From Oceanospirillaceae bacterium (lineage in GTDB: Bacteria; Pseudomonadota; Gammaproteobacteria; Pseudomonadales; Litoribrevibacteraceae), in contig JADFAD010000014.1 in the NCBI GenBank assembly GCA_015665455.1, forward strand, positions 62,001 to 126,000: a DNA stretch of 64,000 bases, in the 5' to 3' direction. The position numbers were made by a program, and so were the translations under genes. Numbering within the stretch: the stretch's first letter is position 1; the number at the start of each line of letters is the position of its first letter. Below, one piece after another: positions 1-8,740 of the stretch. The notes beneath the pieces are model-generated. The model was not told where the DNA came from. It worked only from the letters and a program-made list of their open reading frames with translations, and did not search any database.

Positions 1-273
1 TAGTCCGAACCCTGCATTATTAATGAGCCCGTCAATGCGACCCGCAGAGCGCTGAATGTATTCTATGGCTTGTTCAATGGATTGATTGTTGGTTACATCA
101 AGAATGACCGTGTCTAAGTTGCATTCATTTTTTTGCGCCTCGGTTTTAAGCGCTTGAGCTTTATCTTCAGTTCTCGCGCCAGCAAAGACCTTATAGCCTT
201 TCTTTGCTAAAAGTAGGGCAGTTTCTTTGCCCATACCTGAGGTCGCACCTGTAATTAAGACGACTTTATCCAT
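1..273 (-). CDS. SDR family oxidoreductase, N-terminal part only (runs off the window)
   Basis: The reverse strand reads into the window edge from an ATG at 273. The first 90 or so residues form the start of a short-chain dehydrogenase Rossmann fold: an early TGATSGMG nucleotide-binding glycine motif and an NNAG motif just before the edge. The family carries out NAD(P)H-dependent oxidation or reduction of small alcohols, ketones or acyl groups; the substrate cannot be inferred. A second ATG at 279 is possible, but the AAGGA ribosome site sits only 2 nt from it and 8 nt from the ATG at 273, which favours 273. The catalytic Tyr-Lys part lies outside the window. Confidence 0.85.
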   Translation of the reverse strand, partial: MDKVVLITGATSGMGKETALLLAKKGYKVFAGARTEDKAQALKTEAQKNECNLDTVILDVTNNQSIEQAIEYIQRSAGRIDGLINNAGFGL

Positions 274-387
274 CTTCATTTCCTTTTTAAGTTAGCAAAT
301 AGGGGATGGATTTACTTTATCAGTGCTTGGAATTTGAGATGTGATAGCGGTGTGAGAATAGTGTGAGAATTTCGTTATACACAAAAT

Positions 388-1362
388 TTATACGGTTAAT
401 AGAACTCCGACCCCTGAGACGGTTTGAATATCCACGGAGGGTAATTTTTTTCGGAGGCGGAGCATTAATGCTCTGAGGGACGATTCACTTACGATTACCT
501 CTCCCCAGACATGGGTTTCAATTTTTTGGTGTGACACTATGGTGTTTATATTTTGAGTGAGAAGGTTGAGCAGTAAAGACTCTTTGTTGGTAAGAGGGAC
601 CGCTTTGTCGTGGTTGAGAAGTGTCATTGTCGATTGGCGATAACTGAACTTAGAAGACAGTTGGAGTAAATCGAGAGTGTCTGTTTCCTTAGGGGTGTTT
701 ATGAGGGTGTTGGTGAATGATTCTTGTTTTTCCAACACGGAAGACAGACGTTTTTTATACGACTGAAGCTCTCGTTCCAAGGCCTGTTTTTGTTTATTGT
801 TTCGATAGGCTTGGATTAAATTTCCACATGCATTTAAGAAAGGTTCTAAATAGTCGACTAAGGACTCGTCGTAACCGCTGCTTCGATTTGCAATGCCAAC
901 CACGCCCAGTAGTGAATCATGATTAAAAAAAGGAATCCCTAAAAACGTATTCAAAGGTGGATGCCCATCGGGTAGACCGCCACTTCTTGAATCGGTGAAA
1001 GGGTCATTGGAGATAACGTATTTCCCTGTTTTAAGTACCTCGCCATATAACGAATGCAGCTTAGAGAATTTCATGCCTTGTTGTTCTGTTTCTGAGTAGA
1101 GCTTCTGCGTGGCGGCACTCCAAGCAATATTTGTGGTGGCATAACTTTGAATATAAGGCTGGCCTTTGTCATCGTAGAAAACCTCTCCGATAAAACCATA
1201 CTCGCTGTCAGTGAGTTCCAACAGGTTATCTAATAGCCCGTTAAATAATATAAATGGGTTGGCCTCTGCAATGAATTGACTTAACGCTTGAGTAATAGCA
1301 CTCGTAAGCTGGTGGCTTTTTTCCAATTGCATTTGAGTTGATAAATGAGCAAAGGCAGTCAT
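388..1362 (-). CDS. GAF domain protein with C-terminal OmpR-type winged helix
   Basis: This 324-residue protein has an N-terminal GAF-type sensor region (about residues 25-190, with the GAF-like stretch LGIPFFNHDSLLGVVGIANR). A short coiled-coil linker follows (about 190-220), then a C-terminal region resembling the OmpR/PhoB winged helix (VPLTNKESLLLNLL, then VSESSLRALMLRLRKKL and a final GVGVLL hairpin). It has no receiver domain, so it looks like a one-component regulator that senses a small ligand or redox state directly. It starts 4 bp after the thioesterase stop, so the two are probably co-transcribed. Ligand and targets are unknown. Confidence 0.7.
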   Translation of the reverse strand: MTAFAHLSTQMQLEKSHQLTSAITQALSQFIAEANPFILFNGLLDNLLELTDSEYGFIGEVFYDDKGQPYIQSYATTNIAWSAATQKLYSETEQQGMKFSKLHSLYGEVLKTGKYVISNDPFTDSRSGGLPDGHPPLNTFLGIPFFNHDSLLGVVGIANRSSGYDESLVDYLEPFLNACGNLIQAYRNNKQKQALERELQSYKKRLSSVLEKQESFTNTLINTPKETDTLDLLQLSSKFSYRQSTMTLLNHDKAVPLTNKESLLLNLLTQNINTIVSHQKIETHVWGEVIVSESSLRALMLRLRKKLPSVDIQTVSGVGVLLTV

Positions 1363-1366
1363 AGGG

Positions 1367-1795
1367 TTACTTCGTTTCAGTGTTGGCCTGAATTCTTTGA
1401 AAGAGTTTTAATAGGTCTTCTGGTGGACTGGTGAATCGACGAGTATCAAGATTGATCCAACTGCCTTCTACTTTCACTGTTGCGGCTAAGGTGCTATCGG
1501 TGAGCCAGAAGTTATGCGCGAAGCACCACTTTTTTCCTGTTTTGCTGAGACTGATGACTTCAAAGTCCACGGTGAAGCTTTCGGTCATACCAATTTCTTT
1601 ACGGAAGGTAGATTCTTCACGAAATAGCACAGGCCCGATGTTTAAGTGTTTAAATTGTTCTTGGCTGTAGCCGTTCTCATCCAGAAAACTGAAGCGAACT
1701 TGTGTTGCATGATCGTTATACGCGGTATGCCTTAGGTGTTGATTGGGGTCAAGGTCAGACCAGCGGGGTTTGAATTGCATTTCAAAAATTTTCAT
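1367..1795 (-). CDS. Acyl-CoA thioesterase family protein (hotdog fold)
   Basis: The 142-residue product has the hallmark of the 4HBT/YbgC-like thioesterases near its N-terminus: a SDLDPNQHLRHTAYND stretch, in which the Asp and the following His/Tyr-Asn region correspond to the family's active site. It should hydrolyse an acyl-CoA thioester; chain length is not predictable. The ATG at 1795 is chosen over an upstream GTG because the family begins a few residues before this motif. It lies between ydfG and the GAF regulator, with only 4 bp to the latter. Confidence 0.8.
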   Translation of the reverse strand: MKIFEMQFKPRWSDLDPNQHLRHTAYNDHATQVRFSFLDENGYSQEQFKHLNIGPVLFREESTFRKEIGMTESFTVDFEVISLSKTGKKWCFAHNFWLTDSTLAATVKVEGSWINLDTRRFTSPPEDLLKLFQRIQANTETK

Positions 1796-1875
1796 AGGGT
1801 ATCCGTACAGCACTTGCGGTTAAGTTCTTGGAACACGGGAAGCTCGTTTGTCATCTTCAAACGAGCTTACGGTAT

Positions 1876-2637
1876 TTATTTTTCGTCTTTATGAATGGCG
1901 AGTGCAGACCAACTTTGATTGGTGGGCATGACTTCTAAGGTGTTGATGTTCACATGGTTTGGGGTATTGGCTGTCCAGAGAATGATGTCTGCAATATCTT
2001 CTGGTGATAAGTGTTCCGCTCCTTCGTACAAAGTCTCTGATCGACCTTCATCGCCTTTAAAACGAACTAAAGAGAATTCCGTTTTAGCAAAGCCCGGTTC
2101 GATGTTTGTTATTTTAACGCCTGTACCATGAACGTCTGAGCGTAGATTACGAGAGAACTGCTGCACAAAGGCCTTGGATGCTCCGTAGCAATTTCCGCCG
2201 GGGTAAGGCCAGTTGCCCGCCATGGAGCCTACATTGATAATGTGACCGCATTTGCGTTCAACCATGCCGGGCAGTAATGCTCGGGTGCAATACATTAAAC
2301 CTTTGCAGTTGGTATCGATCATGTTTTCCCAGTCATCAAGATTGGCTTGATGCGCGGGTTCAAGACCTAAGGCAAGGCCTGCATTATTGATTAAAATGTC
2401 TGGCTGATTGAACTCCGAAGGTAGGTTGTAGAATGCATCAAATACATTTTGTCGTTCACGAACATCAAGTACGATAGGGTGTACTTGTGTTGTTTTAGAC
2501 AGCTCACTGGTGAGCGCATCCAAGCGCTCTTTACGTCGACCAACAATGACCAGCTTGTACCCGTCCTGTGCAAATTTATATGCGCACGCCTGGCCAAAGC
2601 CAGACGTTGCACCTGTAATAATGGCGGTTTTTGTCAC
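1876..2637 (-). CDS. ydfG: NADP-dependent 3-hydroxy acid / serine dehydrogenase, YdfG-like SDR
   Basis: The 253-residue short-chain dehydrogenase resembles E. coli YdfG along its whole length. It has TGATSGFGQA for nucleotide binding, GRRKERL (NADP preference), NNAGLALG, the DWENMIDTNCKGL segment, a catalytic Ser region (NVGSMAG) with YGASK, and the C-terminal HVNINTLEVMP typical of this subfamily. YdfG oxidises L-allo-threonine, serine and 3-hydroxy acids and reduces malonic semialdehyde in the cytoplasm. It appears to head a small run of co-directional genes with the thioesterase and GAF regulator. Confidence 0.9.
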   Translation of the reverse strand: MTKTAIITGATSGFGQACAYKFAQDGYKLVIVGRRKERLDALTSELSKTTQVHPIVLDVRERQNVFDAFYNLPSEFNQPDILINNAGLALGLEPAHQANLDDWENMIDTNCKGLMYCTRALLPGMVERKCGHIINVGSMAGNWPYPGGNCYGASKAFVQQFSRNLRSDVHGTGVKITNIEPGFAKTEFSLVRFKGDEGRSETLYEGAEHLSPEDIADIILWTANTPNHVNINTLEVMPTNQSWSALAIHKDEK

Positions 2638-2772
2638 TGTGTCGTCTCCTTGTTATTCGGATAAATAATCGTGTGGCTGCGTTTGTCTGAGAACAAATCG
2701 TGGCGCCTCAAAATTATTAATAGGGTGACGTTTTACCACAGAATAGTCGTTTATTCATGTTTTTACAGAGAC

Positions 2773-4614
2773 TTAGCCTCCTTCATTTGAAACACGACTT
2801 ATGTACTGTGCGCCTTGGACTTGAGGTTGACGGTGATAATGACGGATGTCATGTTCTTGTTGTCTTGCATGGCTAAAGGCGGACACTCGTTTTAGATACC
2901 CAATGACGCGGGTTCCATAATCAATGTTTTGACTGTGACATGAAGGACAGGCGTGCAGGGTTCGTTTATCCACATATTCGCATTCATTACAAATGGTGAT
3001 CTTGACGTTTATGCAGAAATAGTTGCAACCGGTTGAGGCTGCAATGTTAAATAATTGCACGTATTGTGTTGCGGTGAGGGCTTCGTCTAAGTTGAGATGC
3101 AGTGCTGAACCACCGTCTAAATATTCGGTCATTTCGCGGCCATGTAAAATGAACTTATCCACCGCATTACTCACGTTGTTTTCGACGACATAAAAATATG
3201 AATTATAACAATCTCGTGAAACTTGATAACCATCGGATTTATCCCATTTCGCATTTTTTACGCCTAGATTTTCAGCGGGTACAAATTCTGTATTGAATAG
3301 ATAGCCAGTTTCTTTCTTAGCAGTTTGGTTGGCGTTGTAAATAACTTGCAGACGGGCTCGAACAAAATCTTTGTATTTTTGGTTATTTCCTACGGTGATT
3401 CCCCTGCTTTCAGCCGCTTCTGCCATGCCATTAATACCGATGGTTAGAAACTGTTTTTTGAGACTGATGAAGCCACTGTCGTAAACAGGCAGCATGCCAC
3501 TGGCTTGGTATTCTTCCATAAGAGATCGATAGGCCATTTGATACTTCTGGATTTTAATAATCGCTTCGTTTAGATCTGTTCCGTCTTGTTCTAGGCGATT
3601 CATATTCAAGGTTATGACATTGATTGAACCGGTAGAGACGCCACCAGCGCCTAAGGTGTATGAGAACGTATTGTCTGTGATCTCGTTGCGTAAACGACAG
3701 CACGAAGCCAGTGAATCTGCATTATCGGATTGATAGACAAAGAAGCTGTTGCCGTTCGCCATTTGTTCGGCGCAGAACTGAGTGAAGCCCATGTCTTTGC
3801 ACTTGCCTTCGTTCGTGAGCATGGCGGCTGTAACAACCGGGAATGTGAGGATGGCTTTTTTTCGTTCTTCATTAAACCAGTTCATGAAAAACGTTTGTAA
3901 ATCTCGCACAGATTTCCATTCTGGTTTCAGCATGTCATTGTTTTTATTAGGCGGAAATACAAACTCACCGAACATTGATTCAAAGTAATATTGGTCGTAA
4001 AGGGATATATTCCAGAACACGCTTTGGTAGCCCCGTGCCGCAGCAGGCTGGTTCAATGCATAGACGACATGCTGAAGATGATTTGCGATGGCTTTAGGGT
4101 GGGACGTTAGGTAATCGTCTCCGTAATCCTGTCGAGCAAAGTGATCAAAATACGTGAGGAATTCCACCGTAGCGACAGCGCCAGCAAACTGAGCGCTGAT
4201 GGCAAAAATCAGATTCACAAAAGAGCCACAAAACGATTCAAGGTGCTTGGGCGCTTTTGATTCACCGCCCAGACCTTTTAGGCCATCCAATAAAAACGGG
4301 TACATGGTAATGGATGTGCAATATGGTTTTAAGCTGGTTTCATCGTGGACATAAATCTCATGGGCTTCAATTTGGCGAATGTACTCGTCCCCTAGAGCGC
4401 TGCCAAACATTTGGGTGATTTTTTGATGAACTCTGGCTCGATTCACCTGGATGATGGCATCCTTCATTAATTCGCTTTCAAGCGTGGCAATGTTTTTGTG
4501 GGTGACGTTGGCGTTTGCATCTACGCTGGAGCCTTCGGCTGCATTATTTGCATGAATGTAAGATTCAATAAAGTTCAGTTTGTCTGTTACTTGTTCGGAA
4601 TTAAGCCGTAGCAT
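2773..4614 (-). CDS. nrdD: Anaerobic (class III) ribonucleoside-triphosphate reductase
   Basis: This is the oxygen-sensitive glycyl-radical enzyme that makes dNTPs without oxygen. The C-terminus carries the zinc site (CNEC and CPSC pairs) and the glycyl radical loop RVIGYL about 40 residues from the end. The ATG at 4614 has an AAGGAG ribosome site and gives 613 residues, while an upstream start would add 25 residues lying inside nrdG. The N-terminus lacks the roughly 90-residue ATP-cone of the E. coli enzyme, so dATP allosteric inhibition through that domain is probably absent. It follows nrdG with a 14-bp overlap, the reverse of the common nrdD-nrdG order. Confidence 0.95.
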   Translation of the reverse strand: MLRLNSEQVTDKLNFIESYIHANNAAEGSSVDANANVTHKNIATLESELMKDAIIQVNRARVHQKITQMFGSALGDEYIRQIEAHEIYVHDETSLKPYCTSITMYPFLLDGLKGLGGESKAPKHLESFCGSFVNLIFAISAQFAGAVATVEFLTYFDHFARQDYGDDYLTSHPKAIANHLQHVVYALNQPAAARGYQSVFWNISLYDQYYFESMFGEFVFPPNKNNDMLKPEWKSVRDLQTFFMNWFNEERKKAILTFPVVTAAMLTNEGKCKDMGFTQFCAEQMANGNSFFVYQSDNADSLASCCRLRNEITDNTFSYTLGAGGVSTGSINVITLNMNRLEQDGTDLNEAIIKIQKYQMAYRSLMEEYQASGMLPVYDSGFISLKKQFLTIGINGMAEAAESRGITVGNNQKYKDFVRARLQVIYNANQTAKKETGYLFNTEFVPAENLGVKNAKWDKSDGYQVSRDCYNSYFYVVENNVSNAVDKFILHGREMTEYLDGGSALHLNLDEALTATQYVQLFNIAASTGCNYFCINVKITICNECEYVDKRTLHACPSCHSQNIDYGTRVIGYLKRVSAFSHARQQEHDIRHYHRQPQVQGAQYISRVSNEGG

Positions 4615-5215
4615 GGTGGGCTCCTTGTATCGTTGAATTAAGACTGAGGGTGTTCGTTGGGTCTTCACGGAATAAGTGCGTGAGTTCACGAGAGAATTGG
4701 CCGTGCTTGAGTTCGAAAAAGCGTTGGTTTGAGGTGGTGGATTGAATACCGCCTAACGATTCAACCCACCGGCCTGTTTTCACAAAATTAAGATGCGGTT
4801 TAAGTAAGCGTGATACTGAATCAAGGCCAGTGTATAGACAGGTAGTAAGCCCATGTTGTTGCGCCAGTATGAGTTTTGATTGCAATGCATAGGGTTGCCA
4901 TTCACCCCCAAAGAACACCACCGCATTAATAAGTCCTTGGTACTTTTCGAGATCACGTTTGAATATTTCATCGGTTAAACACTGGCCCTGAGATGCGTTC
5001 CAGGTGTCTGTACTGTGACAACCTTCACAGGCAAGAGGGCAGCCGTAAATGGTGTAGGCCAAGGCAATATGATTGGGCAACTCTTGGAAAACAATATTGG
5101 CGGAAGTGCTATTGAATTGCCCGGCAGGCTTTTTGAGCCTTCTTGATGATGACGACCCACTTCGAAAAATTAAGTGTTTCGTATCTATTCCGCATGCATC
5201 GAAAGTCATATCCAT
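4601..5215 (-). CDS. nrdG: Anaerobic ribonucleotide reductase activating protein (radical SAM)
   Basis: This is the activase that uses S-adenosylmethionine and a 4Fe-4S cluster to install the glycyl radical on NrdD. The cluster motif is CPLACEGCH (Cys-x3-Cys-x2-Cys), preceded by FQELPNHIALAYTIYG as in the short NrdG family, and followed by FFGGEW. The open frame extends upstream to 5314, but that stretch overlaps the NrdR and FNR boxes. The ATG at 5215 or the one at 5209 is therefore the likelier start, although neither has a strong ribosome site. It still has about 40 residues before the conserved core, which is unusual. Confidence 0.88.
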   Translation of the reverse strand: MDMTFDACGIDTKHLIFRSGSSSSRRLKKPAGQFNSTSANIVFQELPNHIALAYTIYGCPLACEGCHSTDTWNASQGQCLTDEIFKRDLEKYQGLINAVVFFGGEWQPYALQSKLILAQQHGLTTCLYTGLDSVSRLLKPHLNFVKTGRWVESLGGIQSTTSNQRFFELKHGQFSRELTHLFREDPTNTLSLNSTIQGAHHATA

Positions 5216-5225
5216 ATTTATTATG

Positions 5226-5241
5226 TGTCTATATGTGGTGT
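5226..5241 (-). promoter_or_regulatory. NrdR box (proximal, degenerate)
   Basis: The sequence TGTCTATATGTGGTGT matches 11 of 16 positions of the NrdR palindrome consensus ACACwATATATwGTGT. Its centre is 33 bp from that of the stronger box at 5259-5274, close to three helical turns, the spacing expected for tandem NrdR binding. NrdR is the ATP/dATP-sensing repressor of ribonucleotide reductase genes. Confidence 0.7.
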
Positions 5242-5258
5242 TGGTTTTTAATATTAAG

Positions 5259-5274
5259 ACACAATATATGGTGT
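5259..5274 (-). promoter_or_regulatory. NrdR box (distal, near-consensus)
   Basis: ACACAATATATGGTGT fits the 16-bp NrdR consensus except for one weak central position. Together with the second box 33 bp away it indicates repression of nrdGD by NrdR when dATP is plentiful. The position between the FNR box and the nrdG start fits overlap with the core promoter. Confidence 0.85.
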
Positions 5275-5300
5275 TTTGTGAGTTATTCCAGTCTGAACTA

Positions 5301-5314
5301 TTGATTGAGATCAA
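5301..5314 (-). promoter_or_regulatory. FNR/ANR box upstream of nrdGD
   Basis: TTGATTGAGATCAA is a perfect match to the FNR/ANR consensus TTGAT-N4-ATCAA. It lies about 92 bp from the chosen nrdG start and just upstream of the NrdR boxes, as expected for an activator site that turns on anaerobic ribonucleotide reductase when oxygen is absent. Confidence 0.85.
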
Positions 5315-5450
5315 AGGAATTGACGAAGAATTTGTTGAATGGACGGGGATCGTTTTTTGTATTGATATCTGTGACGATGATCTTTAGACAAATGGAACTG
5401 TGGCGTTTTAGGTCGGAACCCTAGGCGCATCTTAAGATGTTTAAATCAGA

Positions 5451-5478
5451 GGAATGGTTTTTCAGAAAAAGCCATTCC
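5451..5478 (-). terminator. Hairpin after eda
   Basis: GGAATGG plus a T-run pairs with an A-run plus CCATTCC across a 3-nt loop, giving a 12-bp stem with one bulge. It lies 27 bp past the eda stop and probably ends the zwf-pgl-edd-eda transcript. The U-tract is contributed by the stem itself, so strength is uncertain. Confidence 0.55.
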
Positions 5479-5504
5479 ATTGAAATGTGACTCGATAAAA
5501 AGAA

Positions 5505-6143
5505 CTACATGGCTGTTTTGCAAAGTTCAGTAATTTCTTGCCATTGTTGTCTTCTAATTAATGATGACGGACAAATCCAGCTGCCACCCACAGCCATGAC
5601 TTGATTAATTGAACGGTAGTTGTTTGCATTGTTCGCGTTGATACCGCCCGTTGGGCAGAAGCTTAAATGAGGGAATGGCCCCAACAGTGCTTGAAGCATG
5701 GGGATACCTCCAGCTTGTTCCGCAGGGAAAAACTTAAGTTCATTTAAGCCATACTCCTGAGCCAGCATAAGCTCAGAGGCTGTTGCTATGCCGGGCAAAT
5801 ATGGGACGGGCGAATCTTCAGAGTATTTGGCCAACGTGGGGGTGATGCCAGGACTGATTAGAAATTCGGCGCCTGAGTCTAAGCAACTTTCAAACTCTCG
5901 TTCGTTGGTTACGGTGCCTGCACCCACACATGCCCCTTCCACGTTTTCTTTGATGCGCTTGATCGCTTCTAAACCGTGTTCGGTTCTTAAGGTGATTTCC
6001 AAAAAGTTAACCCCACCAGCAACCAATGCTTGTGCCAGTGGTATGGCGTGATCAATTTCTTCAATCACAATAACAGGCAATACGGGTTTAAGACCTGGGC
6101 TGTATTGCTCTATTAATTGAGTGAATCGTTTTGTGTGATTCAT
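5505..6143 (-). CDS. eda: KDPG/KHG aldolase
   Basis: This is the last enzyme of the Entner-Doudoroff pathway, splitting 2-keto-3-deoxy-6-phosphogluconate into pyruvate and glyceraldehyde-3-phosphate. The 212-residue protein shows the class I aldolase signatures: LEITLRTEHGLEAI with the catalytic Glu, KFFPAEQAGG with the Schiff-base Lys, and FCPTGGI near the C-terminus. It follows edd by 24 bp and is the last gene of the operon. AAGGA lies just before the ATG. Confidence 0.96.
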   Translation of the reverse strand: MNHTKRFTQLIEQYSPGLKPVLPVIVIEEIDHAIPLAQALVAGGVNFLEITLRTEHGLEAIKRIKENVEGACVGAGTVTNEREFESCLDSGAEFLISPGITPTLAKYSEDSPVPYLPGIATASELMLAQEYGLNELKFFPAEQAGGIPMLQALLGPFPHLSFCPTGGINANNANNYRSINQVMAVGGSWICPSSLIRRQQWQEITELCKTAM

Positions 6144-6167
6144 GTCGGTTCCTTTTCTCCGTGTGGA

Positions 6168-8000
6168 TTAAGCTTCTTCCCATTGAATACTGATTGCGCC
6201 TTGGCTGGTTGGGCCTACTGAATGGCGGAACACGGAGAACAACTCTCGTCCAATGCCTTGAACATGACCTGAAGGTTGTTGAGCAAAGGGACGCGTACTT
6301 AGATCACAGCCGGTGATGTTCAATGATCCTTCGTGGCAGTTCAGTTCGACCATGTCGCCTTCTTTAATTTGACTGATAGCACCGAGCTGCATCGCTTCAG
6401 GACACACGTGAAGCGCAGCAGGAACTTTGCCTGATGCCCCTGATAATCGACCGTCCGTTACCAAGGCCACGTGTTGGCCTCTGTCTTGGAGTATTCCTAA
6501 TAAGGGCATCAGTTTATGGAGTTCGGGCATGCCATTGGCTTTAGGTCCCTGAAAGCGAACCACCGCAATAAAATCACCTGTTAGTTGTTCATCATGAAAG
6601 GCCTTAATGAAATCGGCTTGGTCATGAAAAACACGAGCAGGTGCTTTGATTACCCAATGTTCTTTGGGAACCGCCGATACCTTGATGATGGCATCGCCTA
6701 GATTTCCTTTGAGTCGCTTTATTCCCCCGACTGAGTCGAAAGGTTCTTTGGTGGGGCGAATGATATCTTTTTGTTCGTTTGGCTCGATTGGTTGGTACAC
6801 AAGGGTTTGTTTCACCAGTTTTGCGCGTCTAGCGTAATCGCTTAAGGAATCCCCTACGACGGTGGTGACATCGTCATGAAGAAGACCCGACTCAAGCAGT
6901 TCAAAGATAACGCGACTGGTACCGCCTGCGTGATGGAACTGATTCACATCGGCTTGACCGTTAGGGTATACCCTTGCGATCAATGGGACGACGGAAGATA
7001 ACTGATCAAAATCATCCAGCGTGATATGAATTCCCGCACATCGGGCGATGGCTGTTAGGTGAATGATGAGATTGGTCGAGCCTCCTGTGGCCATCAATGC
7101 AACCATGCCATTTACAATGGCTTTTTCGGAGATCACGTCCGCTATCGGGGTGTAATGGTTGGTCATTCCTGTAATTTCAGACACACGCTTGGCTGCTTGT
7201 TCAATGAATGCATGCCTTAAGCCTGAGTCAGGGGGAGTGAATGCCGAATCCGGCAGATGCAGCCCCATGACTTCCATCAGCATCTGATTGGTGTTCGCTG
7301 TTCCGTAAAAGGTGCACGTACCAGCGCTGTGATAAGACTTGGATTCCGATTCCAACAATTCGTCGTGACTGGCTTTGCCTTCTGCAAACTTTTGACGGGT
7401 GATGGCTTTTTCAGAATTACTGATTCCCGAGGGCATTGGGCCTGCTGGTACAAAGATGGTTGGTAAGTGCCCAAACCGTAAGGCGGCCATTAATAAACCG
7501 GGAACAATCTTATCGCAAACGCCCAAACAGAGCGTGCCATCAAATACATTATGAGACAGGGCAATGGCGGTGGATAAGGCAATGGTATCCCGACTGAATA
7601 AAGAGAGCTCCATCCCTGGTTGACCTTGGGTAATGCCATCACACATGGCAGGAACCCCTCCTGCCACCTGAGCCGTGTGCCCTAACCCTAATAGCGTGCT
7701 TTTTATCAGCTCAGGGTAGTGTTGGAAGGGCTGATGAGCCGATAGCATGTCATTGTAAGCGGTGACGATGCCAATATTTGCTTTGTTATGGCCTTGTTTC
7801 AGAATGATTTTTTCTTCTTCGTCCGAGGCTGCAAAACTGTGGGCCAAATTGGTACAGCTGAGTTGCGAACGATGAGGTTTGAGTTGTGCTTGCTCACGCA
7901 TTTGACTCAAATAATGCGACCGAGAGGTATTGCTGCGTTCAATGATGGTATCAGTTACGTCTTGAACTGTTGGGTTGACGGTGTGCATCATGCTTTCCAT
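6168..8000 (-). CDS. edd: Phosphogluconate dehydratase
   Basis: This is the 4Fe-4S dehydratase that converts 6-phosphogluconate to 2-keto-3-deoxy-6-phosphogluconate, the committed step of the Entner-Doudoroff pathway. The 610-residue length matches the family (about 600). IlvD/Edd-type motifs include [19 protein letters not shown], the [20 protein letters not shown] cluster region, GGSTNLIIH and [19 protein letters not shown]. The ATG at 8000 has GAGGA eight bases upstream. It starts 12 bp after pgl and is followed by eda, so the four genes form one operon. Confidence 0.96.
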   Translation of the reverse strand: MESMMHTVNPTVQDVTDTIIERSNTSRSHYLSQMREQAQLKPHRSQLSCTNLAHSFAASDEEEKIILKQGHNKANIGIVTAYNDMLSAHQPFQHYPELIKSTLLGLGHTAQVAGGVPAMCDGITQGQPGMELSLFSRDTIALSTAIALSHNVFDGTLCLGVCDKIVPGLLMAALRFGHLPTIFVPAGPMPSGISNSEKAITRQKFAEGKASHDELLESESKSYHSAGTCTFYGTANTNQMLMEVMGLHLPDSAFTPPDSGLRHAFIEQAAKRVSEITGMTNHYTPIADVISEKAIVNGMVALMATGGSTNLIIHLTAIARCAGIHITLDDFDQLSSVVPLIARVYPNGQADVNQFHHAGGTSRVIFELLESGLLHDDVTTVVGDSLSDYARRAKLVKQTLVYQPIEPNEQKDIIRPTKEPFDSVGGIKRLKGNLGDAIIKVSAVPKEHWVIKAPARVFHDQADFIKAFHDEQLTGDFIAVVRFQGPKANGMPELHKLMPLLGILQDRGQHVALVTDGRLSGASGKVPAALHVCPEAMQLGAISQIKEGDMVELNCHEGSLNITGCDLSTRPFAQQPSGHVQGIGRELFSVFRHSVGPTSQGAISIQWEEA

Positions 8001-8012
8001 GTTACTTTTTCC

Positions 8013-8711
8013 TCATACATCTGGACTCCAGCAAATCGTTACCGGACATTGTGCCTTATGAAGAATGTGTCCAATGGGGAGTTGTATTTCGTTGATGGTT
8101 TTTTTGGCTTGTTGGTACACCTGCCACTTGGTTTCACCCGTAAACAGAATGAAAATGTGCTCTGCATTTAATAGCGTTTGAAGCGTCAGTGTGATTCTGG
8201 AACCCTTACTTTCTGACTGGATGGTTGATACAGGGTCGTTTATGGACGCTGATAATGCGTGATCCAGCTCTACCGCATCAGGGAACAACGACGCCGTGTG
8301 GCCGTCTTCGCCCATTCCCAGTAAGACAACGTTAAGTGGTTTGGTTAATTGAGCTAGGGTAGGCGTCAAGCTGTTAGCGGCTTCACCAAACGGGCCGTCG
8401 GGTTTTAGATTGATTAGTTTGGCTTCTGCCGCGGAGTTTTGAGTCAAGTGCTCACTGAGCATTTTGTAATTACTGTCGTCATGATCGACAGAGACCCATC
8501 GCTCATCGGAAGGGCAAATCGTGACATGATCCCAAGCTAAATGCTGTTGGCTGAGTTGTTGATATAACGGCTTGGGTGTGTTGCCTCCACTGACCACAAA
8601 GCTGATGTGGCCATGGTGCTCAATGGCACTTCGCAAGTGATCTGCTAACTGTAGGCTCATACTCTCCATTAATTCATGGTGAGTTTGAAATATTTGTTCA
8701 TGAAGTTTCAT
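8013..8711 (-). CDS. pgl: 6-phosphogluconolactonase
   Basis: The enzyme hydrolyses 6-phosphogluconolactone made by Zwf. The 232-residue protein belongs to the DevB/Pgl family: FVVSGGNTPKPLYQQL near the N-terminus, the CPSDERWV stretch with the catalytic region, LLGMGEDGHTASLFP, and a C-terminal sugar-isomerase-like fold. The ATG at 8711 is preferred to the upstream start because GGAG lies 9 nt before it. It is sandwiched between zwf (29 bp gap) and edd (12 bp gap). Confidence 0.93.
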   Translation of the reverse strand: MKLHEQIFQTHHELMESMSLQLADHLRSAIEHHGHISFVVSGGNTPKPLYQQLSQQHLAWDHVTICPSDERWVSVDHDDSNYKMLSEHLTQNSAAEAKLINLKPDGPFGEAANSLTPTLAQLTKPLNVVLLGMGEDGHTASLFPDAVELDHALSASINDPVSTIQSESKGSRITLTLQTLLNAEHIFILFTGETKWQVYQQAKKTINEIQLPIGHILHKAQCPVTICWSPDV

Positions 8712-8740
8712 TGTGATGATCTCCTTAAACAAGTGAATTA

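Noticed and set aside
5216-5314. The upstream extension of nrdG as coding sequence
   Set aside because: The extension would cover the FNR and NrdR boxes and shows no NrdG similarity.
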